NCBI RefSeq assembly: GCF_025147465.1
Contig: NZ_JALXOZ010000024.1
Location: 1 to 20,762, forward strand
Direction of reading: 5' to 3'
Source: Dermabacter sp. p3-SID358
GTDB lineage: Bacteria; Actinomycetota; Actinomycetes; Actinomycetales; Dermabacteraceae
DNA: 20,762 nucleotides
Under the pieces are notes generated by a model. The model was not told the origin of the DNA and searched no databases. It was given only the letters and a program-made list of their open reading frames with translations. Positions within the stretch are counted from its first letter, which is position 1. Each line of letters opens with the position of its first letter. Below, piece after piece: positions 1 through 6,788 of this stretch. The position numbers were made by a program, and so were the translations under genes.

Positions 1-31
1 TGACCCACCACTTCACCCCAAATGAACAAAA

Positions 32-66
32 CCGGCACCCCAGAATAAAAACAACTGGGATGCCGG
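32..66 (-). terminator. Rho-independent terminator after tRNA-Arg
   Basis: A 12-bp stem with one mismatch (arms 32-43 and 55-66) encloses an A-rich loop of 11 nt. Read on the minus strand, the stem is followed by a T-rich tail (complement of about 20-31). It lies 55 nt beyond the 3' end of the tRNA-Arg gene, so it most likely ends that transcript. Confidence 0.75.
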
Positions 67-74
67 TCCGTCCA

Positions 75-120
75 GCATGTCGCGACTCATGCGTCAAGCA
101 TGACGCGACTCATGACATGC
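75..120. repeat. Short direct and inverted repeats between tRNA-Arg and its terminator
   Basis: The 11-mer CGCGACTCATG occurs at 81-91 and again at 104-114. The block also has outer inverted arms GCATGTC (75-81) and GACATGC (114-120) and an inner hairpin GCGTCA (91-96) with TGACGC (101-106). It sits in the 3' trailer of the tRNA transcript and has no coding potential that I can support. It may fold in the precursor RNA, or it may be a remnant of duplication. Confidence 0.5.
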
Positions 121-121
121 G

Positions 122-194
122 CGCCCGCGACAGGATTCGAACCTACGACCTTCTGCTCCGGAGGCAGACGCTCTATCCACTGAGCTACGCGGGC
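122..194 (-). tRNA. tRNA-Arg (anticodon CCG)
   Basis: On the minus strand the 73-nt sequence folds as a full cloverleaf. The acceptor arms are GCCCGCG (188-194) and CGCGGGC (123-129), with discriminator G at 122. The D arm contains GCTCAGTGGATAGAGC. The anticodon arm has a TCTGC/GCAGA stem with loop CTCCGGA, giving anticodon CCG, which reads CGG arginine codons. The T loop TTCGAAT follows GTTCGAA-type rules. The 3' CCA is not encoded. tsaD ends 63 nt upstream on the same strand, so read-through is possible, but a local promoter-like box is present as well. Confidence 0.95.
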
Positions 195-201
195 AACCGT
201 G

Positions 202-211
202 CCAGTTTAGC
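202..211 (-). promoter_or_regulatory. Candidate extended -10 promoter for tRNA-Arg
   Basis: On the minus strand this reads GCTAAACTGG. It matches the actinobacterial/corynebacterial extended -10 form GNTANAATNG with one mismatch. It ends 7 nt before the tRNA 5' end, giving an almost leaderless start. No good -35 hexamer is visible, which is common for extended -10 promoters in this group. Confidence 0.4.
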
Positions 212-257
212 AAGATCGGGCACGCGGGCGCGCTCTTGGGGCGCTTAACGTGATGCG

Positions 258-1310
258 CTAGGCGGGAACGGGAAGCTGGGCACCGTGCAACACTGCCGAC
301 GGATCCGCCGCAATACCGAGCGTATTCGGCATAGCGCCGCTACGCACGAGAAGATCACCCACGGCGGCGATCATCGCGCCGTTGTCCGTACACAGGCTCG
401 GCGGTGGCACGCGAAGCTCGATGCCGAGCTTGTCGCACTGCTCCTGAGCCTTCGCCCTCAGGTGACGGTTCGCGGCGACGCCGCCCACAATCACGAGGGT
501 GTCGAGCTTCTTTTCCTGGCAGGCCATGAGCGCTTTCGTCACGAGAACGTCGACAACTGCGTCCTCAAAGGACGCGGCGATGTCGGCAACGGGAACGGCG
601 GCACCCGTGCGCTCGATCTGCTCCACGGTGCGGGCTACGGCGGTCTTCACACCCGAGAACGAGAACGTGTACGGGTGATCACCCGCGCGGAGCATCGCGC
701 GCGGGAACCGGAACGCCTCGCGGTCCCCCTCGAGGGCAGCCTTCGAAATCGCGGGACCGCCCGGGTAACCGAGGCCGAGAAGCCGCGAAACTTTGTCAAA
801 AGCCTCGCCAGCGGCATCGTCGAGGGTGTCGCCGAGGTGGTGGATCGGGTCGCGCACGAGATCGCGAACCTCAAGGATCGAGGTGTGACCGCCCGAGACA
901 ATCAGGATGATGCTGTGTTCGGGAAGCGGGCCGTGCTCGAGCGTGTCGGCAGCGGCGTGACCGGCGAGGTGGTGAACGCCGTACAGAGGCTTATCGAGAG
1001 CCCACGCGATCGACTTCGCCGCCGCGAGGCCTACGTGCACGGCCGTGGCAAGGCCCGGGCCGGAGGTTGCGGCGACATGCGTGATGTCTTGGGGTTCAAC
1101 GCCGGCGTCCTTGAGGGCGATCTGGAGAGTCGGCACGACCGCATCGAGGTGAGCCCGCGCGGCGATCTCGGGAACCACTCCCCCAAATTCCGCGTGTTTC
1201 GATGCGGAGGAGGCGAGGCCCTGACCTAAGAGTTTTCCTTCGCTGACAATGCCGAAGCCGGTCTCGTCACACGAGGACTCGACTCCGAGAACAACGGGGC
1301 TCAACGCCAC
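258..1310 (-). CDS. tsaD: tRNA N6-adenosine threonylcarbamoyltransferase TsaD
   Basis: TsaD transfers the threonylcarbamoyl group from TC-AMP to A37 of ANN-decoding tRNAs, forming t6A together with TsaB and TsaE in the cytoplasm. The 350-residue product has the usual family length. It opens with the ASKHA-type strand GVESSCDETG (9-18) and contains KHAEFGGVVPE (38-48). The metal-binding HHLAGH supplies H114 and H118, and CTDNG (307-311) supplies the third ligand, D309. The start is GTG at 1310; no strong Shine-Dalgarno precedes it, but starting later would cut into the conserved first strand. It overlaps the upstream M23 peptidase gene by 10 nt, so translation is probably coupled. Actinobacterial tsaD usually sits with tsaB, tsaE and rimI, which are not seen here. 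The family assignment is secure. Confidence 0.96.
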   Translation of the reverse strand: MALSPVVLGVESSCDETGFGIVSEGKLLGQGLASSASKHAEFGGVVPEIAARAHLDAVVPTLQIALKDAGVEPQDITHVAATSGPGLATAVHVGLAAAKSIAWALDKPLYGVHHLAGHAAADTLEHGPLPEHSIILIVSGGHTSILEVRDLVRDPIHHLGDTLDDAAGEAFDKVSRLLGLGYPGGPAISKAALEGDREAFRFPRAMLRAGDHPYTFSFSGVKTAVARTVEQIERTGAAVPVADIAASFEDAVVDVLVTKALMACQEKKLDTLVIVGGVAANRHLRAKAQEQCDKLGIELRVPPPSLCTDNGAMIAAVGDLLVRSGAMPNTLGIAADPSAVLHGAQLPVPA

Positions 1311-2080
1311 AGCGACATCGGATTGACGTGACCTTCGCCCTTCTTGAGGCCGAAGTGAAGGTGGCAGCCGGTCGAGCGGCCGGTCGAGCCGACGTTGCCG
1401 ACCTGCTGCCCCTTGGTCACGGTATCGCCTACGTTCACGGATTCAGCCGAGAGGTGGAAGTATTCGGTCTCCACACCGTTGCCGTGGTCAAGCACAACGG
1501 CGTTGCCGCTCGAGGAACTCTTGTAGCCCGAAAGCTTGACGGTTCCCGACTCCGCGGCATACACGGGCGTTCCGCAATTCGCACCGAAATCGGTACCTTC
1601 GTGCAGCTTGCGATACCCGAGTGTCGGGTGGATGCGGTAGCCAAACGGTGAGGTCACAGGAGCGCCGGGCGTGGGCTTTTGCCACTGGCCGTCGCCAGCG
1701 ACCTCGCCCAGGTTCGCGGCCTCAGCCTCGGGCGTCGGCGCCTCCGCTTCGAGGTTCCCTTCAATGGAGGCGTCGGCGTAGCTGACCTGGTCACCCTGGG
1801 CAGCCGCAGGAATCGCGGCGTGGTGAACAGCGGCTTCCTGCGCGACGGGCTCTTGCTTTTGCGGGGCGAGGGCTTCAGACGTGGCTTCGATGCTCGAAGG
1901 AAGCGCAGCGCCCTGATCTGCGGCAGCTGCAGCAAGAGGAACGGCGATCGTTGCCGTGGCGAGGGCGCCCACAACTCCAACCTTGACGGCCGAGCTCGCG
2001 GCTTCCGAGTTGCGCCTGGTCCCCTGTGCTGGCTGGAGGGGCCTCATTTGTGCCCTTCCGGCTGCGCGATGCTTCGCCAC
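1301..2080 (-). CDS. Secreted M23 (LytM-like) metallopeptidase
   Basis: This is a 259-residue zinc endopeptidase of family M23, expected to cut peptide cross-links in peptidoglycan. A charged N-terminus is followed by a hydrophobic segment at about 33-53 (VGVVGALATATIAVPLAAA), which is a signal peptide or membrane anchor. Residues 60-135 form an Ala/Glu/Pro-rich linker. The M23 domain covers about 138-259: HEGTDFG gives zinc ligands H160 and D164, YFHL gives H209, and CHLHFG gives H240 and the ligand H242, so the active site is complete. The start is GTG at 2080, with AGAAGGGA about 8 nt upstream. The gene is followed at once by tsaD (10-nt overlap), an unusual pair. The target bond and any role in division cannot be told from sequence. 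Confidence 0.9.
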   Translation of the reverse strand: MAKHRAAGRAQMRPLQPAQGTRRNSEAASSAVKVGVVGALATATIAVPLAAAAADQGAALPSSIEATSEALAPQKQEPVAQEAAVHHAAIPAAAQGDQVSYADASIEGNLEAEAPTPEAEAANLGEVAGDGQWQKPTPGAPVTSPFGYRIHPTLGYRKLHEGTDFGANCGTPVYAAESGTVKLSGYKSSSSGNAVVLDHGNGVETEYFHLSAESVNVGDTVTKGQQVGNVGSTGRSTGCHLHFGLKKGEGHVNPMSLWR

Positions 2081-2293
2081 GTCGTGTTCCCTTCTGCCAT
2101 GTCGAATGTTCGATGATTGCGCGAATGAATCGCGCCGGTTCTCACGAATGGGGAAGCTCCGCTTTTTGAACCATTACTAACCTAGGCCCGCAAAAGCCCC
2201 CAATCGTCCCACCTAAACGAGTGATTACCGAATCTTTGCCGTTGGCGTCTCACGCATCACGGTTCAGGCGTGCGCTCGGCCCACACGAGGGCG

Positions 2294-2321
2294 CGCCCCA
2301 CACAATTGAGTATGTGGGGCG
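2294..2321 (-). terminator. Hairpin after the shorter CNNM gene (candidate terminator)
   Basis: A perfect 9-bp GC-rich stem CGCCCCACA (2294-2302) with TGTGGGGCG (2313-2321) and a 10-nt loop lies 22 nt beyond the stop codon of the minus-strand gene. No T-run follows on the minus strand; the T-rich side faces the plus strand. Actinobacterial terminators often lack a U-tract. The rest of the 263-bp gap (2081-2343) shows no gene and no riboswitch I can recognise. Confidence 0.5.
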
Positions 2322-2343
2322 TCACATCTCTTTACTGTTTTAC

Positions 2344-3426
2344 CTACGATCGGGGTGGCACGGGGCGTGAGCCAACGAGACGCTGGCGCTGCATGACGTC
2401 GTTGACTTCGCCCACGAGTTCCTCGAGAACATCTTCGAGGAATACCGCACCCACGCTCCTGTGTCCCGCCGAATCGACGCGAGCCATATGCGCGCCGTTG
2501 TATTGCATCGCACGCAGCACCTCTTCCACGTCATCGTCGTCGGCAACCGACACGACCGCACGCACCTTGCCCGGACTCACGGGGGTCGTATACACAGCGG
2601 GATTCTCGCCATCGAGCACGATCATGTCCTTGAGGTGAAGGTAGCCCACGAGGTCACCCGCATCGTTCTTCACACCGAGGCGGCTAAAGCCCGTGCGTGC
2701 AACGATCTCCTCAAATCTCTGCGGGGTCACGTCATAGTCAACCGTCACGACCTCACTCATGGGCACCATGACATCGCCAGCAACACGATCGGAAAACTGG
2801 ATAGCGCCCTTGAGCAAACCCTGCTCGTCGTCGAGAAGCCCCTCGCGCTCGGATTCATCCACAATCGCGGCGATATCTTCCGCCGTGAATTGCGCTGAGA
2901 CCTCGTTCTGCGGCTCGACCCCGAGAAGACGCAAAGCGGCGTTCGCCGTCGCGTTCAAAAGCCAAATGATCGGTCGTAGAATCTTCGTAAGCCACACGAG
3001 AGGTGGCGCGAGAATCCGCGCCGACCCCACGGGCAGAGCGATCGAGAGGTTTTTGGGTACCATCTCGCCCAGCACCACGTGCAGGTAGCTCGCGATCAAA
3101 AGCGCAATCGTAAACGCAATCGGGTGCACGAGCGCATCTGGAACACCAAAGCTCTCGAAGATCGGTTCGATGAGGTGCGCAATCGCGGGCTCGGCAACCG
3201 CGCCAAGCGTCACCGAACACACGGTCACACCGAATTGCGCGGTCGCAAGCATGAGCGATACGTGCTGAATCGCCCACAAGGCGGTCTTCGCCCCGGGCTT
3301 CCCCTCTGCAGCGAGCGGTTCGAGCTGGCTGCGGCGCACACTCATCACGGCAAACTCGGCCCCCACGAAGAACGCGTTTCCCGCAAGCATTGCGAGGCCG
3401 ATGAGAAGAGCGGTGACATCACTCAT
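2344..3426 (-). CDS. CNNM/CorC-like membrane protein with CBS pair, lacking the CorC C-terminal domain
   Basis: This 360-residue membrane protein belongs to the DUF21/CNNM family, linked in other bacteria to Mg2+ or other divalent cation efflux. The first ~170 residues form the DUF21 transmembrane domain, starting with the hydrophobic segment VTALLIGLAMLAGNAFF and the family signature VGAEFAVMSVRRSQLE. The linker carries LGVEPQNEVSAQFTAEDI, then a CBS pair follows (VMVPMSEVVTVD... and the segment ending in FLEDVLEELVGEVND). The protein stops there, without the CorC/HlyC domain present in its neighbour. I chose ATG at 3426 because GAGGAAGGGG lies 6 nt upstream; a start at 3447 has less support. 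It overlaps the stop of the upstream paralogue by 8 nt, so the two are co-transcribed and probably form heteromers. The substrate is unknown. Confidence 0.88.
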   Translation of the reverse strand: MSDVTALLIGLAMLAGNAFFVGAEFAVMSVRRSQLEPLAAEGKPGAKTALWAIQHVSLMLATAQFGVTVCSVTLGAVAEPAIAHLIEPIFESFGVPDALVHPIAFTIALLIASYLHVVLGEMVPKNLSIALPVGSARILAPPLVWLTKILRPIIWLLNATANAALRLLGVEPQNEVSAQFTAEDIAAIVDESEREGLLDDEQGLLKGAIQFSDRVAGDVMVPMSEVVTVDYDVTPQRFEEIVARTGFSRLGVKNDAGDLVGYLHLKDMIVLDGENPAVYTTPVSPGKVRAVVSVADDDDVEEVLRAMQYNGAHMARVDSAGHRSVGAVFLEDVLEELVGEVNDVMQRQRLVGSRPVPPRS

Positions 3427-4765
3427 CGCGATCCCCTTCCTCGTCATCGATGCGCGCCCGCGCCTCGTCGGAAAGCAGCTTCATGTCGACCGTGTCGACT
3501 CGGCGGCCGTCGAGCCCCGTGACCTCGAAGCGCACGCCGGGGATCTCGAGCACGTCACCCACTTCAGGCAGCCGTTCGAGTCGATCCATGATGAGGCCGC
3601 CGAGTGTTTCATAGTCGGGTGACTCGGGAATGATGACACCCATGTCGCGGCGAATTTCGTCGGGACGCATGAGACCCGAGACGGTCCACTCGTCGATCCC
3701 GCCCTGCGCGAAGCGTTCCGGTTCGTCCGTATCGTGTTCGTCAGATACCTCGCCCACGATCTCCTCGATCACATCCTCGAGCGTGACGATTCCTGCCGTG
3801 CCCCCATACTCGTCGATCACCACGGCGAGTTGTGCTCCTTGGGCTCGCAGATCCTCGAGAAGCGAATCGAGCCCCACGGTTTCGGGGACACGCACGACCT
3901 CGCTCATGATGTCTTTCACCAGCGTGCGCGAGCGCTCGGAGCGGGGAAGCGTGATCGCCTGGCGTGCCTGCACGATCCCCACAACATCGTCTTCGCTCTC
4001 GTCGGTCACGGGAAAGCGGGATTTGCCGGAATCAGCGGTAAGAGCAAGGACTTCCGACGCTGGCTCACTCATATCGATGCTGATCATTGCACCGCGGTGC
4101 GTCATCACGTCGGTAGCCGTGCGATCTGCAAGCTGGAGCGTGCGTGAAAGAAGCATCGCTGTGCCCTCGTCGAGCGTGCCTGCCTGTGCCGAGTGGCGCA
4201 CGAGCGAGTCGAGCTCGGCTGGTGAGCGCGCCGCGGAGAGCTCCTCTTGCGGCTCGACCCCGAGGAGGCGGAGGAAGAAGTTCGCGGTTGCGTTGAACAT
4301 CATGATGAGCGGCTTGAGCGCGATCGTGAAGCCGTGCTGCATGGGCGCCACGATTTTCGCCGTTTCAAATGGCGCTGCAATCGCGAGATTCTTCGGGATG
4401 AGCTCACCAAACACGACCGAGAAGCCATAGGAGAGGACCATCGCGAGCGCGAGCGCTGTTGTCGACACCACCGTCGCTTCAAGACCCGTGAACGACAAAA
4501 GCCCCGAAAGAACTTCGGTGAGCGGTTCCTTCACCGCAAAGCCGAAGATCAGGGTCGTGATCGTGATGCCCACTTGCGCACCGGAAAGGTTCGTCGAGAG
4601 ATGGGTGAGGGCACTCATGACGCCCTTCGCGCCCTTATCGCCGCGCTCCACGGCCTTTTCAACCGTGTGTTTATCGAGCGCCACGAGGGAAAATTCTGAC
4701 GCCACGAAGATGGCGGTTCCGGCTGTGAGAACGAGCCCCACGCCGAGAAGGATCCAGGTCATCAT
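3419..4765 (-). CDS. CNNM/CorC-like membrane protein with CBS pair and CorC domain
   Basis: This is the full-length paralogue of the downstream gene, about 448 residues. The DUF21 domain (about 1-200) starts with a TM segment (WILLGVGLVLTAGTAIF), then the signature VASEFSLVALDKHTVEKA, with further hydrophobic segments near 60-80, 98-120 and 130-150. A CBS pair follows (TDVMTHRGAMISIDM; VIDEYGGTAGIVTLEDVIEE). The C-terminal CorC/HlyC domain contains WTVSGLMRPDE and PDYETLGGLIMDRL. The family is tied to divalent-cation transport at the membrane with nucleotide sensing by CBS; the ion is not known here. The start is uncertain among GTG 4771, ATG 4765 and ATG 4762; GGTGAG sits 5 nt before 4765. 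It diverges from the two-component system across a ~165-bp gap. Confidence 0.9.
   Translation of the reverse strand: MMTWILLGVGLVLTAGTAIFVASEFSLVALDKHTVEKAVERGDKGAKGVMSALTHLSTNLSGAQVGITITTLIFGFAVKEPLTEVLSGLLSFTGLEATVVSTTALALAMVLSYGFSVVFGELIPKNLAIAAPFETAKIVAPMQHGFTIALKPLIMMFNATANFFLRLLGVEPQEELSAARSPAELDSLVRHSAQAGTLDEGTAMLLSRTLQLADRTATDVMTHRGAMISIDMSEPASEVLALTADSGKSRFPVTDESEDDVVGIVQARQAITLPRSERSRTLVKDIMSEVVRVPETVGLDSLLEDLRAQGAQLAVVIDEYGGTAGIVTLEDVIEEIVGEVSDEHDTDEPERFAQGGIDEWTVSGLMRPDEIRRDMGVIIPESPDYETLGGLIMDRLERLPEVGDVLEIPGVRFEVTGLDGRRVDTVDMKLLSDEARARIDDEEGDRDE
3433..3442 (-). promoter_or_regulatory. Ribosome binding site deciding the start of the shorter CNNM gene
   Basis: GAGGAAGGGG on the minus strand, 6 nt before ATG 3426, lies inside the end of the upstream gene. 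Its strength and spacing favour this ATG over the codon 21 nt further upstream. Confidence 0.7.
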
Positions 4766-4872
4766 GCCCACTCACCAGCCACGTGCTTTGAAGCCTGCAT
4801 GCCGCGCGAACGGCTGAGGTGAGGGGGCATGGAACTTCGAGGTGGTGAATCGCTATCGTTCATCGTAGGCGC

Positions 4873-4882
4873 CACTATAGTG
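4873..4882. promoter_or_regulatory. Palindromic CACTATAGTG: candidate shared -10 of divergent promoters
   Basis: The perfect 10-bp palindrome contains TATAGT on both strands (plus 4876-4881; minus 4879-4874), each one change from the consensus -10. On plus it would give a leader of about 44 nt for the response regulator; on minus, about 100 nt for the CNNM gene. No convincing -35 is seen on either side, so this is a candidate only. It could also be an operator half for a DNA-binding regulator. Confidence 0.4.
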
Positions 4883-4931
4883 CACTTTTCCTTCACAGTG
4901 ACGTGAGGATTCGCGCAATAAACTTGAGAAC

Positions 4932-5672
4932 ATGACGAGCAGCTCAACCACCCCCGCGAGACCCGCGGAGCCCCACGCGAGGATCGTCGTTGTCGAGGAC
5001 GAGCGCACAATCGCCCGCACCATCAGCGATCGCCTGAGCGCCGAGGGCTGGGCGGTCGCGATCGCGCACGACGGCCCTTCAGGGGTCACCACGATCGAAA
5101 ACTTCAAACCCGATGCGGTTGTTCTCGACGTCATGCTCCCCGGTTTTGATGGGCTCGAGGTATGCCGCCGCGTCCGGGGGCTCGGTGAGTTCGGCGTGCT
5201 CATGCTGACCGCTCGCGATGAAGAATCCGACATGCTCGTTGGCCTCGGCGTTGGCGCCGATGACTACATGACCAAACCCTTTTCTATGCGCGAGCTCGTT
5301 GCGCGTCTCAAAGCCCTCGTTCGTCGCGTGCGCCGAAGCTCATCTGTGCCCGCAACAGAAGGCGCGCCGTCGAAGATCGAGCTCGGGAACCTCGTGATCG
5401 ACCGAGACTCGAGGCGAGTAATGCGAGAGGGAACCGAAGCACATCTCACGCCCACCGAATACGACCTCCTCGTGTGCCTCGCACTCGCACCCGGTACCGT
5501 TCTCACACGCGAACAGCTCCTTGAGGACGTGTGGGACTGGGTCGACGCAACGGGAACGCGAACCGTGGACTCCCATGTCAAAGCGCTACGCCGCAAGCTC
5601 GGGAGTGATCTGGTGAGGACAGTCCACGGGGTCGGGTATGCGCTCGAAGTTCCGGAAGGTTCGATCGCGTGA
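4932..5672 (+). CDS. OmpR/PhoB-family response regulator
   Basis: This 246-residue two-component response regulator binds DNA when phosphorylated by its partner kinase. The receiver domain (about 16-130) has the acidic pair E22/D23, phospho-acceptor D66 in VVLDVMLPG, switch T93 in MLTAR and K115 in MTKPF, so it should be fully functional. The C-terminal winged helix (about 147-242) shows HLTPTEYDLL, VLTREQLLEDVWDW and SHVKALRRKLG with VHGVGYAL, typical of the OmpR class. The start is ATG 4932 with only a weak purine stretch upstream. It overlaps the kinase gene by GTGA, so the two are translationally coupled. The stimulus and regulon are unknown; the neighbouring envelope genes are possible targets by inference. 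Confidence 0.95.
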   Translation: MTSSSTTPARPAEPHARIVVVEDERTIARTISDRLSAEGWAVAIAHDGPSGVTTIENFKPDAVVLDVMLPGFDGLEVCRRVRGLGEFGVLMLTARDEESDMLVGLGVGADDYMTKPFSMRELVARLKALVRRVRRSSSVPATEGAPSKIELGNLVIDRDSRRVMREGTEAHLTPTEYDLLVCLALAPGTVLTREQLLEDVWDWVDATGTRTVDSHVKALRRKLGSDLVRTVHGVGYALEVPEGSIA

Positions 5673-6727
5673 GGGTTCCGACGCAGGCCCTCGACCTATC
5701 GCCGCTCGAGCGCTTTGGCTCGTTCAAGATCAAACTCGGCGTCATCGTCGCCGTGTCCGTTCTCGTCGCCGCTCTTCTCGGCTGGGCGGGTTCCGCCGCG
5801 GGATTAAGCCCACTGCTGTTCATCCCGCTCACCGTCCTCGCGGCTCTCGTCGTCACCCAAATCCTCGCGCGCGGCATGACACGGCCTCTCAGAGAAATGA
5901 CTGTCGCGGCCACGGCAATGGCGATGGGAGATTACGGCAGGCGTGTCACCACAAAATCCCGCGACGAAGTGGGCCAGCTAGCGTCGGCCTTTAACACCAT
6001 GTCCGCCGAACTCGCTCGCACGGACGAGCTTAGGCGGGACCTCGTCGCGAACGTCTCCCACGAGCTTCGCACCCCCGTTGCTGCACTGCGCGGCCAACTC
6101 GAAAACATGGTCGACGGAGTAACCCCCGCGACAACGGAAAGCCTCGAGATTGCCCTCGGCGAGGCCGAACGGCTCACGAGGCTCGTCACCCACCTTCTCG
6201 ACCTCTCGCGACTCGAAGCCGGAGTCATCGACATCGAACGCGAACAGATCGCCCTCACGCCGTTCCTCCACGAAGCCGTTGATACCGCCCAGCTCGCCGC
6301 CCGCGCCCAGGAGCGCGACGTGCGCTTCGTGATCGACGTGCAGCCGCAAGAGTTAAGCGTGAGTGCCGACCCAGCGCGTATTCACCAGGTCATTGCCAAT
6401 CTCCTCGACAACGCCTCGCGACACTCGCCAAGCGGGGGAACGATATATGTGCGCGCGTGGACGCTCGCGGGCGGTGATGAGATCGCGATCGAGGTGCGCG
6501 ACCAGGGCCCCGGCATCGCCGAAGCCGATCGCGAAGCCGTGTTCGAACGCTTCGAACGCGGCGGAAGCCCAGACTCCAGCGGCGGCACAGGTCTCGGCCT
6601 CGCAATCGCACGCTGGGCGGTCGAACTGCACGGCGGAACAATCGAAGTAATCGACCACCCGGGGCGCGGCGCCGCTGATCCGAGTTCCACGATTCGAGTC
6701 GTGTTGCCGAACGCTAGCAGCGTTTAG
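5669..6727 (+). CDS. Membrane sensor histidine kinase (HAMP, no large sensor domain)
   Basis: This 352-residue kinase is the partner of the upstream regulator. Two hydrophobic helices at about 22-43 and 48-67 are separated by only a few residues (GSAAGLS), so there is no extracellular sensor domain and sensing is likely within the membrane. A HAMP domain (about 66-120) leads to the HisKA dimer domain with phospho-acceptor H131 in VANVSHELRTP. The HATPase_c domain has an N box (IANLLDNASRHSP), G1 (DQGPGI), an F-type box (VFERFERG) and G2 (GGTGLGLAIA). The GTG start at 5669 gives a 4-nt overlap with the regulator stop. All catalytic motifs look intact. The signal cannot be named. Confidence 0.95.
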   Translation: MRVPTQALDLSPLERFGSFKIKLGVIVAVSVLVAALLGWAGSAAGLSPLLFIPLTVLAALVVTQILARGMTRPLREMTVAATAMAMGDYGRRVTTKSRDEVGQLASAFNTMSAELARTDELRRDLVANVSHELRTPVAALRGQLENMVDGVTPATTESLEIALGEAERLTRLVTHLLDLSRLEAGVIDIEREQIALTPFLHEAVDTAQLAARAQERDVRFVIDVQPQELSVSADPARIHQVIANLLDNASRHSPSGGTIYVRAWTLAGGDEIAIEVRDQGPGIAEADREAVFERFERGGSPDSSGGTGLGLAIARWAVELHGGTIEVIDHPGRGAADPSSTIRVVLPNASSV

Positions 6728-6738
6728 AGCATCCCTCC

Positions 6739-6748
6739 GTTAGGGTTG
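6739..6748 (+). promoter_or_regulatory. Candidate extended -10 promoter of kgd
   Basis: GTTAGGGTTG fits GNTANAATNG with two mismatches and lies 40 nt before the GTG start. It follows the kinase stop within the 61-bp gap. AAAGAGG (6773-6779) is the probable ribosome site, 9 nt before the start. No clear -35 is seen. Confidence 0.3.
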
Positions 6749-6788
6749 AGCGTTAGAAGTTTTCTCCAGTCGAAAGAGGCGATGGTCC

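Noticed and set aside
285..1229. Open frame of 314 codons opposite tsaD, and similar frames opposite rsgA (14796-15869) and aroA (13395-14225)
   Set aside because: Each mirrors a conserved gene, and none has a ribosome site or family signature.
2081..2343. c-di-AMP (ydaO-type) riboswitch before the M23 peptidase
   Set aside because: Such riboswitches often precede actinobacterial wall hydrolase genes, but I could not find their conserved blocks in this gap.
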